Source: Streptomyces formicae (GTDB lineage: Bacteria > Actinomycetota > Actinomycetes > Streptomycetales > Streptomycetaceae). Taken from it: a DNA stretch of 64,000 bases. The position numbers were made by a program, and so were the translations under genes. The stretch is taken from contig NZ_CP022685.1 in NCBI RefSeq assembly GCF_002556545.1, forward strand, positions 4,318,001 to 4,382,000, written 5' to 3'. The notes below the pieces were generated by a model. The model searched no databases, had not been told where the DNA came from, and saw only the letters and a program-made list of their open reading frames with translations. Shown here one piece after another: positions 15,602 through 24,528 of the stretch (position 1 is its first letter; every line of letters starts with the position of its first letter).

Positions 15602-17977
15602 TCAAGCGGTCCGCGCGATGACACCGTGCCGCTTCCGCACCTGGACGACCTGGGCCAGCGTCTCCGTGGCTCGCCGTGTGTCCCCGGTCCGGTGATACAG
15701 CTCCACGGCGAGCTCCAGGTTCTCCAGAGCCTCGCTGTTACTGCCCTGCCGGAGGAGTACTTCCGCCAGGCTCCTCAGCTCGTGGGCCAGCCGGTGGTCG
15801 TCTCGGCTCTCCACGAGTGCCTCCAGAGCCAGGGTGTGCAGCCGCACCGCCTTGCTCCACTTGCCCTGGCTATGGCGTACGAGGGCCATTCCCCCCAGGG
15901 CCGTCGCCTCGCCGTGGCTCTCCCCCAGGCGCCGGAAGGTATCCAGCGCTTCCTGCTGTGCGGTGAGGGCCGCATCCAGCTCTCCGGCGGCGATGAGTGT
16001 GCCTGCGTAGTTGGCCAGCTCGATCGCCCTGTCGTGGGGCAGGAGCAGCCCGTCAGACATCTCCAGCGCGCGCTTGTGCAGTTCCAGAGCCTGTTCGGCC
16101 TTACCCGCGTCGCGCGTCGCTCTGGCGAGGCCACTCAAGGCGCGGGCGTAACCACGCAGGTCGCCCTCCTTCCGGAAGATCTTCGCGGACTTCCGGAGCG
16201 CACGTGCGGCCTTCTTCCTGCGCCCCAGTTCGGACTGCGTCTCCCCGATGCTGCTGAGAGCCCGCGCCACTCCGATCCCGTCACCGACGCGCTCGGACAG
16301 CTGTGCCGCTTCGGTATGGGTCGCCACGGCCTCCTCGAACTTGCGCTGCTCGTGGAGCGTGAGCCCGAGGTTGTTCAGCGCGTCGGCCAAAGCCGGGTAC
16401 TGCTGCATTCTCCGGAACATCTTGATGGCTTTGAGATGAGTACGAAAGGATTTGCCCAGTCTGCGCTGGTCCAGAAGCACTACCCCGAGTGAGCTCAGCA
16501 GAGCGGCTCTCCGCGGGCCATCCTGACAGCGTCGGCTCGACCGGATGCCTGTGATCAGCACCTCTTCGGCATCCTCCAGATAACGCATGGCTGCCAGGAG
16601 GTGGGCGACGGGGGCCGCGAGGGCGGCGCACACCGGATCGCTGCCGACTTCGTGGGCACAGTCGACCACCGCGACCAAGCTTCGCCGCTCGGCTTCCAGC
16701 CATCGCAGCGCCTCTGCTCGGTCCCTGAAGCAGGAGCTCGCCGTGGGTTGCGGTGCAGCGGGGTCGAAGACCCTTTCACACGCCTGGGTGGCCATCTCGT
16801 GGAAGTGGGCGAACAGCCGCCCACGGTCTTCGTCCCACGGATCGCCGTGTGACCTGAGCCGCTCCCAGGCGTACAGCTGCACGAGACTGTGCAGCTGCCA
16901 GCGACCATAGGACTCCCGCGGCTCGACCAGGTGCCTGCGCACAAGGTCCTCCAGAAGACGCTCCGATTCGTTGCGCCCTTCGCCGTACAACCGCGCCGCA
17001 GCCTCGGTGGAGAAGTCCGGCCCGGGATGCAGGCACATCAGCCGGAAGAACCTGGCCTGTTCATCGGTGAGTCTTCGATAGGACAGTTCGAAGGCGGCTG
17101 CCACAGCGCGTTCCTCCCGGCTCAGCAGGGAGAGCCGGGAGTGTGCGTCCTGAATCTCGCGACGGAGGTGGGACAGGGGCCGGGTCGGTACGTCCACCAG
17201 CAGGGACGCCACGATGCGCAGCGCCAGTGGTAGCCCGCCGCACAACGCGACGAGCTGGTCGGCATCGTCGGGCTCGTCGGCCACACGCGAGTCCTCGGGC
17301 AGGGCCGTGACCAGGGCTTTGCCGAGCAGGTCCCGCCCCTCGTCGGCGGGCAGCTCTCGCAGCGTCAGAGCCAGAGCATCCAGCCCGGCGAGGGAGTGCC
17401 GCGCAGACAGGAGCGTGGCAGTGCGCCCGTCGCTGGGCAGTAGATGGCGAATCTTGTCAGTGACGGGGACGTCGTCCAGGACCACCAGGACCCGTCGGCC
17501 GGCACCGGCAAACGCATCGAGCGCGGAACGGCAGGCATTCGCCCGTTCCTCGACCCGGTTGGGTATGTGTTGCGGGGGAACGCCGAGGGCTCGCAGCAGC
17601 GTGCCGAGCGCACGTTTCGGTGACAGCCTGCTCTCTACGTCGTAGCCATGCAGATCGACGTAGAGCACCCCACCAGGAAACCAGCCCTTCTCCCGCAACG
17701 CCCGGTGGGCGACCTGGAGCAGCAGTTCGGTCTTGCCCGTACCGGCGAGCCCCGTCACCGCCACCGTCACAGCCCTGTCGTTCGGCGCCGTCGGATCCAG
17801 AGCCGCGAGGACGCGGTCCAGTTGGCTGCGGCGGCCCGCGAAAGCGACGGACGCCGGGGGGAGTCCGGCGAGCGCGGGGTCAGGGCGGTCCGGGAGCGTC
17901 AGCGTGACGTGCTGGCCTTGGACGACGAAGCCGAAGAGGACTCCTCCGTCGATGTGATTCTCAACGTTGTGGGTCAT
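15602..17977 (-). CDS. STAND NTPase: NB-ARC ATPase with C-terminal TPRs
   Basis: A 791-residue signalling ATPase. The first ~25 residues form a short segment, NHIDGGVLFGFVVQG, resembling tag-like leaders I recall before varied Streptomyces proteins. The NB-ARC core follows: a pre-core GRRSQLDRVLAAL, P-loop GLAGTGKTE (about 76-84), Walker B VLVVLDDV (about 163-170), LLSARHSL, and the GxP motif LCGGLPLALR. A winged-helix region (FELSYRRLTDEQARFFRLM) is next, then about seven TPR-like repeats from about 450 to 780. No DNA-binding SARP domain is present, so this is not AfsR. The start overlaps the 542-aa gene by 4 bp (ATGA). TPRs probably sense a ligand or partner; this is inference. Confidence 0.87.
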   Translation of the reverse strand: MTHNVENHIDGGVLFGFVVQGQHVTLTLPDRPDPALAGLPPASVAFAGRRSQLDRVLAALDPTAPNDRAVTVAVTGLAGTGKTELLLQVAHRALREKGWFPGGVLYVDLHGYDVESRLSPKRALGTLLRALGVPPQHIPNRVEERANACRSALDAFAGAGRRVLVVLDDVPVTDKIRHLLPSDGRTATLLSARHSLAGLDALALTLRELPADEGRDLLGKALVTALPEDSRVADEPDDADQLVALCGGLPLALRIVASLLVDVPTRPLSHLRREIQDAHSRLSLLSREERAVAAAFELSYRRLTDEQARFFRLMCLHPGPDFSTEAAARLYGEGRNESERLLEDLVRRHLVEPRESYGRWQLHSLVQLYAWERLRSHGDPWDEDRGRLFAHFHEMATQACERVFDPAAPQPTASSCFRDRAEALRWLEAERRSLVAVVDCAHEVGSDPVCAALAAPVAHLLAAMRYLEDAEEVLITGIRSSRRCQDGPRRAALLSSLGVVLLDQRRLGKSFRTHLKAIKMFRRMQQYPALADALNNLGLTLHEQRKFEEAVATHTEAAQLSERVGDGIGVARALSSIGETQSELGRRKKAARALRKSAKIFRKEGDLRGYARALSGLARATRDAGKAEQALELHKRALEMSDGLLLPHDRAIELANYAGTLIAAGELDAALTAQQEALDTFRRLGESHGEATALGGMALVRHSQGKWSKAVRLHTLALEALVESRDDHRLAHELRSLAEVLLRQGSNSEALENLELAVELYHRTGDTRRATETLAQVVQVRKRHGVIARTA

Positions 17978-19602
17978 CCCTCAGCCTGTCGGAGCCGGGC
18001 AACAGCCCTGCTGTAGGCAATGACCTCGGCCTTGGTGAACATGTCCTTGTTCTCCTCGGTGACCATGTAGCCGACCTCACACCCAGCGTGGAAGAAGACG
18101 GGGTCGATGCCCAACTCCTCTGCCAGGTCCGCCATGTCCAGCATCATGCTGTCGATGTCGTTCCTGGTGATGGGGGTGGGTTCGGAAGCATCGAGATCGA
18201 AGAACAGCGGATCGCCCGGACCCGGTTCGCGCCCGAACTTCTTCCGGAAGCAGTCCACCTGGAGTTCCAGGAGCTCTACGGCCTCGGTCGACAAGTGCCT
18301 CACGGAGCTGCCGTCCGCGTTCCATATGGCCTTGACGGGATGGTCACCCGGGTCGCGTGCGCCCGCCGACTCCTCGTGCTTGTCCCGCATCCTGCGCTGC
18401 ACTGCCTTGCGCACAGCATGGCGCCGTTCGGCCCACCGCTCGTCCGGTTCCTCCTGTGCCCCGTCCGGACCGTCGACGCTGTTCGGCTCTTCGAGGTCGT
18501 CCGCTTCGCGCCGGGCGGCCGAGCTGACGCCCATCCGGAAGTACGTGCCTGCCTGGTCCAGCTCGTCCGGAGTGATCGATCCGAACGCTGTCGTCACCTC
18601 GGGCGCACCCAGTTCGAAAGCCAGGCGCGGCAGGGCAAGCCCAGGAGAACTGGTCCAGAGCAGCGCCTCGGAGGGAATCGGCTGGGTGAACGCGGGGACG
18701 GCGAGCAGACGCCCAAGAGCGTCGGACACGGTCATCTCCAACTCAGGGGCGACAAGCAGGATGTCGAGCACCCGAACCAACGGCAAAGCCTCGTTCAGGG
18801 ACAGAGCCCACGCCTGGGCATGTTTGCCGAGATCCTCCAGAGGTTCGCCGGGGTTCGCCAGAAGTGCCGCGTACAAAGCCGGCAGCAGCACACCGGATTC
18901 CTTCTTCACCGATAGCCCGGCGTCGCGCAGTCGGCGTAGCCCGGCACGGAGAACGGCCTGAGGGGTGTCCTCATTCCATGAAGCCTCGTCCTCGGACTTC
19001 CAGAACCGCTTGAGTCGCTCCTTGGCGTCTCCGGGTGGCTCGGGGAGCCGCAGGTCCGGGGGCGGCCCACAGATCACCCGGCATCCTCGGAGCGCCGCCT
19101 CGGGCAGCAGGCGCCGGGGCAGGCGACGCCGGTCGAGTCCTGCGGCTTCGAGACGGCCGATGAGCGCCAGCATCAGCTTCCCGTCGTCCACGGCCAATCC
19201 GAGCTCCGAACTCAGTGCGACGGCCTCGCGCACAAAACGCTCGATCGCCTTGCCATGGGCGGTTCCCCGCAAGAGGCGCAACCAGGCGTCACGCGCGTTG
19301 GCGAACGCGAACTCGTCCGTGAAGGGCTCCCGTGAGCACAGGGTTCCCAGGAACAGCGCGTCCAGCGGGTCGATCTGCTGGTACCAGTACGGTGCCGTAC
19401 CTTCCTGCTGGGCGAGGCCCAGGACTCCATAACCACACGCATACGCGGCAGCGAGGCTGAAGTTGTCCGGCTCGTTCACGTCCAGCAGCCGGACGAGCGC
19501 TTCCTCGCCGAGCGTTTGCGGGTCACCACAGGCTGCGGCTGAGGCGCCCACGCCTGCTCTCCGGGCCCGCTGCTCCTGCCTTTTCCTCGAAGCTTTGCCC
19601 AC
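17974..19602 (-). CDS. Unrecognised 542-aa protein coupled to the STAND ATPase
   Basis: I do not recognise this family. It starts at GTG 19602 with GGGAGGG close upstream. The N-terminus is a short basic tail (MGKASRKRQEQRARRAG). Residues about 30-340 are helical and leucine-rich, without signal peptide or membrane segments. Residues about 365-420 are highly charged (DERWAERRHAVRKAVQRRM). The last ~95 residues look like a separate module: CFRKKFGREPGPGDPLFFD, then GIDPVFFHAGCEVGYMVTEE and a closing helix. No catalytic motif is evident. The ATGA overlap with the STAND gene implies a fixed ratio, and it could be that protein's effector, adaptor or target. Confidence 0.8.
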   Translation of the reverse strand: MGKASRKRQEQRARRAGVGASAAACGDPQTLGEEALVRLLDVNEPDNFSLAAAYACGYGVLGLAQQEGTAPYWYQQIDPLDALFLGTLCSREPFTDEFAFANARDAWLRLLRGTAHGKAIERFVREAVALSSELGLAVDDGKLMLALIGRLEAAGLDRRRLPRRLLPEAALRGCRVICGPPPDLRLPEPPGDAKERLKRFWKSEDEASWNEDTPQAVLRAGLRRLRDAGLSVKKESGVLLPALYAALLANPGEPLEDLGKHAQAWALSLNEALPLVRVLDILLVAPELEMTVSDALGRLLAVPAFTQPIPSEALLWTSSPGLALPRLAFELGAPEVTTAFGSITPDELDQAGTYFRMGVSSAARREADDLEEPNSVDGPDGAQEEPDERWAERRHAVRKAVQRRMRDKHEESAGARDPGDHPVKAIWNADGSSVRHLSTEAVELLELQVDCFRKKFGREPGPGDPLFFDLDASEPTPITRNDIDSMMLDMADLAEELGIDPVFFHAGCEVGYMVTEENKDMFTKAEVIAYSRAVARLRQAEG

Positions 19603-19741
19603 ATCGCCCTCCCAGGTTCAGGGTGGCGCATCGCGCGGACGCGGACAGGGAATCCGCAGAACTTCGACGCGCGGTCCCGGGAGGCGTAGATCACCTGGCG
19701 CACGTGGGCCACGGAAAGCAGCCCGTTTTGCAGTTACACGT

Positions 19742-20701
19742 TCACGCACCCGCGTCCGTAGTCTCCGCTGGCGATTGCGAGGTCTCGGCGAAGAGGTCCT
19801 CCGCCGTGGCAGCCGTGAGGGAGCGGTCGAACCAGAGGCCGAGGGTGTCGAGGTCGGTGCACGAGGTGATGCGTTCCCGGGCGTCTTCGGAGACGTGGAC
19901 GTCACGCGACTCCAGCACGCGCAGGATCAAGGAGGCGCGGTCCTCGGCGATTCCTTCCGCCTTGCCCTCCGCCTTACCTTCCGCCTTGCCCTCCGCCTTG
20001 CCCTCGAGGTACGCCGTCTCGCGAACCGTGCCGCGTCCGGGGAAGTAGCTGACGAAACCCATGATTTCCCTCCATTTGTCTCCGGCTGCGGTGCCCCGCA
20101 GGTTGATGTCCAGGAACTCGTAGAAGTAGTCGGCTGCCCTTCCGTCCTGATCTTGAAGGGCGTGGCCGAATGCCTCCAGTATGGCGTCGATCTGCGGGCT
20201 GCGGGCGTGAGCCAGGGCGGAGAACGCCGCCATCGCGGGGTTCTCCGCCGCGGTCCGCTGATCGGTGATCACCGGCAGGTTGTCGGGGCCGACGACCATC
20301 GGATGCGTGCGCTGGGTGGTCCAGCCCCGGGTGGCGCAGTCGAAGGGCCCGCTCGCCCACTTGGCCGTGGCCTGGTCCTGGCAGACCACGAGCAGCAGCA
20401 CGGGCAGGCAGTACTTGGACTGGAGGTACGCCACGTAGTACGCCCAGCTCAATTCCTTGCCCGGCTTCCGCGCCCCCTGCGCCTCGATGGCCAGCAGGAA
20501 GTCGTCGCCGTCGGAGGGACCGATGCGCAGCACGGTGTCCACGCGGCGCTCGAGCGGCTTCGTCTCCGTCACGTCCGGAGTGAGCGCGTCGAGGGTCGCC
20601 TTCTCGGGGAAGGCGATGCCCAGCGCACGGAAGACGGGGGCGAGGATCTCTGGCCGCTCCTGGAAAATGCGGTGCAGGCCCTCGTGGGCTGAACTGACCA
20701 T
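19742..20701 (-). CDS. Rpn/PD-(D/E)XK-like putative nuclease with GKAE repeats
   Basis: A 319-residue cytoplasmic protein. The first ~150 residues resemble the Rpn/PDDEXK-like family (recombination-promoting nucleases and relatives): HEGLHRIFQERPEIL, VDTVLRIG, LLAIEAQGARK, then a long strand PVLLLVVCQDQ. The central position reads E-A-Q rather than the classic E-x-K, so catalysis is uncertain. Four consecutive 12-bp units (about 19965-20010) encode EGKAEGKAEGKAEGKAEG, a repetitive linker common in these proteins, and a C-terminal helical part follows. No Shine-Dalgarno site precedes ATG 20701, so it may be leaderless. It lies just upstream of the 542-aa/STAND pair on the same strand. Confidence 0.7.
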   Translation of the reverse strand: MVSSAHEGLHRIFQERPEILAPVFRALGIAFPEKATLDALTPDVTETKPLERRVDTVLRIGPSDGDDFLLAIEAQGARKPGKELSWAYYVAYLQSKYCLPVLLLVVCQDQATAKWASGPFDCATRGWTTQRTHPMVVGPDNLPVITDQRTAAENPAMAAFSALAHARSPQIDAILEAFGHALQDQDGRAADYFYEFLDINLRGTAAGDKWREIMGFVSYFPGRGTVRETAYLEGKAEGKAEGKAEGKAEGIAEDRASLILRVLESRDVHVSEDARERITSCTDLDTLGLWFDRSLTAATAEDLFAETSQSPAETTDAGA

Positions 20702-20922
20702 GTGCGCAACTTAGGTTGATCACCGGCACGGCCGTCCGGCCAATCGGGATGCGTTCACTCTTTCGAGGGCGACAGGAACGTTCACCCGGCGCGATGCGGC
20801 TCGCGCGGCGGGTAACTCACGCCTTTCATAAGGGAGTTGTCGCGCCTGCCCCGCCGGAGCGCGCCCTTCGCGGGAAGCGAAAGGAGCTGCCCCAGCACCC
20901 GCGTCACCCCATCGTGGTGACC

Positions 20923-21687
20923 ATGGTCGAACGAGTAGCTGTTCTTTCCGACATCCATGGAGTCCTGCCCGCCCTGGAGGCGGTGCTGGCCGAACAGGAC
21001 GTGCGTACGGCGGATCGCATCGTGCTCACCGGTGACATCGCCTCCGGTCCGCAGCCCACCGAGGTGCTCGACCTGTTGGCCGGTCTCGGTGACCGCGTCG
21101 TCTGGATCAGTGGCAACGCCGACCGCGAGCTGCTCGAACAGCGCCGCGGTGCGGGCGGCGCCGCCCCCGATGCCGTCACCCCCTGGGCCGCGGAACAGCT
21201 GCGTACGGAACACCTCACCCTGCTGGACAGCGCGCAGCGGTCACTGCGCCTGCCGCTTCCCGGTCTCGGCGACGTCCTGTTCTGCCACGCCACTCCCCGC
21301 GACGACGAGGAGGTCGTGCTCGTCGACTCCCGTCCCGAGCGGTGGCAGGAGGTTCTCGGCGATCTGGACCAGGACGTACGCACGGTGGTCTGCGGGCACA
21401 CCCACATGCCGTTCGTCCGGCTCGCGCACGGCCGCCTGGTCATCAACCCGGGAAGCGTCGGCATGCCCTACGGCAGGCCGGGTGCCCACTGGGCGCTCCT
21501 CGGCCCCGGTGTCGACCTGCGGACCACGCACTACGACATCGAAGCCGCCGTCAGCCGGGTGGCCCGGGAGTCCGGCTTCCCCGATGCCGCGGAGTGGGCC
21601 GACTACTACCTGCGGGCCCGCGCCTCCGACATCGAGGCACTCGCCGTCTTCGGACCGCGCGACGGGCGACCAGGGCAGGAGGAGTAG
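20923..21687 (+). CDS. Calcineurin-like metallophosphoesterase (YfcE/MJ0936 type)
   Basis: A 254-residue cytosolic phosphodiesterase/phosphatase with all metal-binding motifs in order: VAVLSDIHGVLPAL (D-x-H), LTGDIASGP (GD), WISGNADRE (GN-D instead of GNHD), VLFCHATPRD and TVVCGHTHMPF (GHTH). The short, compact form is that of YfcE/MJ0936-like enzymes, whose natural substrates are mostly unknown. ATG 20923 was chosen because the motif begins right after it; GTG 20914 is also in frame and neither has a convincing ribosome site. It is transcribed divergently from the Rpn-like gene. Confidence 0.88.
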   Translation: MVERVAVLSDIHGVLPALEAVLAEQDVRTADRIVLTGDIASGPQPTEVLDLLAGLGDRVVWISGNADRELLEQRRGAGGAAPDAVTPWAAEQLRTEHLTLLDSAQRSLRLPLPGLGDVLFCHATPRDDEEVVLVDSRPERWQEVLGDLDQDVRTVVCGHTHMPFVRLAHGRLVINPGSVGMPYGRPGAHWALLGPGVDLRTTHYDIEAAVSRVARESGFPDAAEWADYYLRARASDIEALAVFGPRDGRPGQEE

Positions 21688-21828
21688 GGGGAGGGAGGAG
21701 GAGGGAGGGGTGGGGGTGGGGAGGGGCTGCGCGGCGGGGTGTGTCCCGGGGCGCGGTGCGCAGCGCGGCACGCACCGCCGCGCGGACAACCGCACTGCCC
21801 GCCCGGCCGACCCGCTACCGTGAGCCGG

Positions 21829-24345
21829 ATGAGCACCGACGAGCCGCAGCCCACGGACAGCGCCAGCGCGAGCGCGAGCGCCACCGCATCGCCGCGTGCC
21901 GCGGAGACTCCCCGTTCACCGGCCGAGGCACCCCGCTCCCTCGCCGAAGCGCTCCGTTCGCGCGACGACGACGCGCTCGCGGCGCTGCTGCGGGCCCGTC
22001 CCGATCTGCTCACCCCCGTGCCGACCGATCTGACCCAGCTCGCCACCCGCGCGGGGACCCGTGCGTCCGTGGTGCGGGCCCTCGATCGTCTGGACCGGTT
22101 CGCGCAGCAGGTGGCGGAGACGCTCGCGGTGGCGCAGGACCCGGCGTCGTACGACGAGGTGCGGGCGCTCATCGCGGGGGACGAGGGGGACGCCGTCGTC
22201 GAGGAGGCGCTGGCCCGCGCGCTCGCCACGCTCCACGAGCAGGCCCTGGTGTGGGGGCCCGACGACCGGCTCCGGCTCGTGCGCACCGCGCGTGAGCTGC
22301 TCGCGCCCGCCCCGCAGCACCCCTCCCCGACCGGCCTCGGGCCCACCGTCGCCGAGGCCACGGCGGGCATGTCGCCGACCAGGATCCAGGACATCGTCAC
22401 CGCGGCGGGGCTGCCGAGCACCCACGACCCGGTGTCCGCCGTCGAGTCGCTGCGGGCCCTGTTCACGGACCGCGCCCGGATGTCCGCGCTGCTCGACGAG
22501 GCGCCCGCGGAGTCCGTGGAGGTCCTGTCCCGGCTGGTGTGGGGGCCGCCGTACGGGCAGGTCACCGCCGATCCCGCCCGGCACCTGCGCTGGCTCCTGG
22601 ACCGGGGGCTGCTCCTGCCGACCGCGCCGGGCACGGTCGTCCTGCCGCGCGAGGCCGCCCTGCACCTGCGCGCGGGCCGCGCCCACCGCACCCCCGAGCC
22701 GACGCCGCCGCCCGTGGTGGCCGCGCGCGAGCACCGTCCACAGGTTGTGGACACGACGGCGGCGGGGCAGGCGTACACCGCGCTCGCCACCGTCGAGGAG
22801 CTCCTCAAGGACTGGGACGAGGGCGGGCCCGCCGTGCTGCGCGCGGGCGGTCTCAGCGTGCGCGACCTGAAGCGGACGGCGGTCGCCCTCGACCTGCCGG
22901 AACCGCTGGCCGCCTTCTGGGTCGAACTGGCCTACGCGGCGGGCCTGGTGGCCTCCGACGGCGAGGCCGACGAGCGGTACGCGGCGACTCCCGCGTACGA
23001 CGAGTGGCAGGAGCTGCCCGCCCCCGAGCGCTGGGCCGCCCTCGCCACGGTCTGGCTGACGGCGACCCGCACGGCGGGCCTGATCGGCGGCCGCGACGGC
23101 AAGGACCGCACGCTCTCCGCGCTCGGCCCGCACCTGGACCGCTCGGCCGCCCCCGAGGTGCGCCGCCGGGTCCTCGCCCTGGCCGCGACGCTCCCCGAGG
23201 GCAGCTCCCCCGACCCCGAGTCCCTGCTCGCCCGGCTGCGCTGGGAGCGGCCGTCGCCCGCCTCGCGGGAGCTGCGCTCCTCCCTGGCCCAATGGACCCT
23301 GAACGAAGCCGAGTTGCTCGGCGTCACCGGCCGGGGCGCGCTGTCCACGCACGGCAGGGCGCTCCTGGACGCGGCCGACGACGACGCCACGAGCCCCGCG
23401 GAGCGAGGCGTCGCCGCCACCCGCGCCGCCCAGCTCCTCGCGCCGCTGCTCCCCGAGCCCCTCGACCACGTCCTCCTCCAGGCCGACCTCACGGCCGTGG
23501 CCCCCGGCCCTCTCGAACGGCCGCTGGCCGACGCTCTCGCCGTGCTCGCCGACGTCGAGTCCAAGGGCGGCGCCACCGTCTACCGCTTCACGCCCGGCTC
23601 CGTACGCCGCGCGCTCGACTCCGGGCAGTCGGCCTCCGACCTGCACACCTTCCTGACCGCCCACTCCCGCACGCCCGTCCCGCAGCCCCTCGCGTACCTG
23701 ATCGACGACGTGGCGCGCAGGCACGGCCACCTCCGCATCGGCGCCGCTTCGGCGTACGTGCGCTGCGACGACGAGGCAGTGCTCAACGAGATCCTGGCCG
23801 ACCGGCGCTCCCAGGGCCTGCGCCTTCGCAGGCTCGCGCCGACCGTGCTCGCCGCGCAGGCCGACCCCGGCACGCTCCTGGACGGGCTGCGCGGCATGGG
23901 CTTCGCGCCCGCCGCCGAGTCCGCGGAGGGCGACGTCCTGATCACCCGCGCGCACGCCCGCCGCACCCCGCCGCGCTCCGCTCCCGAGCCGGTGCCCGAC
24001 GGTCCTCCGCTGCCGGACGGGACGCTGGTCGGCGCGGCCGTGCGGGCGATCCGCGCGGGCGACCTGGCGTCGACGGCCCCCCGCAAGGAGGCACCGCAGG
24101 CCGCGGACGGGCGGCTGCCGCGCACCACGGCCGCGGAGACGCTCGCCACGATGCAGGCCGCGGTGCTGACCGGCGAGGCCGTGTGGATCGGCTACGTCAA
24201 CGCGGAGGGCTCGGCGAGCCAGCGCGTGATCGCCCCGGTCCGGGTGGAGGGCGGCTTCGTCACGGCGTACGACCACACGGCGGACGAGGTCCGTACGTAT
24301 CCGCTGCACCGGATCACGGGAGTGGCGGAGCTCGCCGACGACTGA
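21829..24345 (+). CDS. Helicase-associated (Helicase_C_3) protein, partner-type of XPB
   Basis: A large cytoplasmic protein of 838 residues. It resembles the actinobacterial helicase C-terminal-domain proteins encoded next to the XPB helicase in mycobacteria (the Rv0861c/Rv0862c pair). It contains several winged-helix-like repeats (LTQLATRAGTRASVVRALDRL near the start) and a Helicase_C_3-like region around 560-720 (VLLQADLTAVAPGPLERPLA, LADVESKGGATVYRFTPGS). A final WYL-like beta module has VWIGYVNAEGSASQRVIAP and YPLHRITGV. It lacks Walker motifs, so it is not itself an ATPase. ATG 21829 is preceded by GAGCCGG. Here it is separated from XPB by about 6 kb. Its role is probably DNA-repair related. 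Confidence 0.83.
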   Translation: MSTDEPQPTDSASASASATASPRAAETPRSPAEAPRSLAEALRSRDDDALAALLRARPDLLTPVPTDLTQLATRAGTRASVVRALDRLDRFAQQVAETLAVAQDPASYDEVRALIAGDEGDAVVEEALARALATLHEQALVWGPDDRLRLVRTARELLAPAPQHPSPTGLGPTVAEATAGMSPTRIQDIVTAAGLPSTHDPVSAVESLRALFTDRARMSALLDEAPAESVEVLSRLVWGPPYGQVTADPARHLRWLLDRGLLLPTAPGTVVLPREAALHLRAGRAHRTPEPTPPPVVAAREHRPQVVDTTAAGQAYTALATVEELLKDWDEGGPAVLRAGGLSVRDLKRTAVALDLPEPLAAFWVELAYAAGLVASDGEADERYAATPAYDEWQELPAPERWAALATVWLTATRTAGLIGGRDGKDRTLSALGPHLDRSAAPEVRRRVLALAATLPEGSSPDPESLLARLRWERPSPASRELRSSLAQWTLNEAELLGVTGRGALSTHGRALLDAADDDATSPAERGVAATRAAQLLAPLLPEPLDHVLLQADLTAVAPGPLERPLADALAVLADVESKGGATVYRFTPGSVRRALDSGQSASDLHTFLTAHSRTPVPQPLAYLIDDVARRHGHLRIGAASAYVRCDDEAVLNEILADRRSQGLRLRRLAPTVLAAQADPGTLLDGLRGMGFAPAAESAEGDVLITRAHARRTPPRSAPEPVPDGPPLPDGTLVGAAVRAIRAGDLASTAPRKEAPQAADGRLPRTTAAETLATMQAAVLTGEAVWIGYVNAEGSASQRVIAPVRVEGGFVTAYDHTADEVRTYPLHRITGVAELADD

Positions 24346-24528
24346 GGCACAGGGCGCGGGCCGGGCGTACGGGAAAATCGTTGGCCCGGCCAGCTACCGC
24401 TGACTTAGGATGCCCCCTTCCCCGCCTCCCCCGTGGAGCGCCGCCGCCCGGACGGAAACCGGTCGGCACCTCGCAGAGCAAGAAGCAGAGGCCCGCACAC
24501 GAACCCGTAGAACCGCCGGAGGCATCCC

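Noticed and set aside
12555..15695. 1046-aa + strand frame crossing the glycosyltransferase, relE-like and XPB genes
   Set aside because: Out of frame with or antisense to three supported genes; composition is typical of GC-driven shadow frames.
15602..17977. AfsR/SARP-type pathway regulator
   Set aside because: NB-ARC and TPR regions are AfsR-like, but the N-terminal winged-helix and BTAD domains are absent; it is a stand-alone STAND ATPase.
19476..19712. 78-aa reverse-strand frame overlapping the start of the 542-aa gene (MAHVRQVIYASRDRAS)
   Set aside because: No ribosome site, overlaps the well-supported GTG start at 19602 out of frame, and runs into a shadow sequence.
24346..24528. Possible rifamycin-associated element upstream of the HelD-like ATPase
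   Set aside because: I found no inverted repeat of the expected form in this gap, so inducible rifamycin resistance is not claimed.
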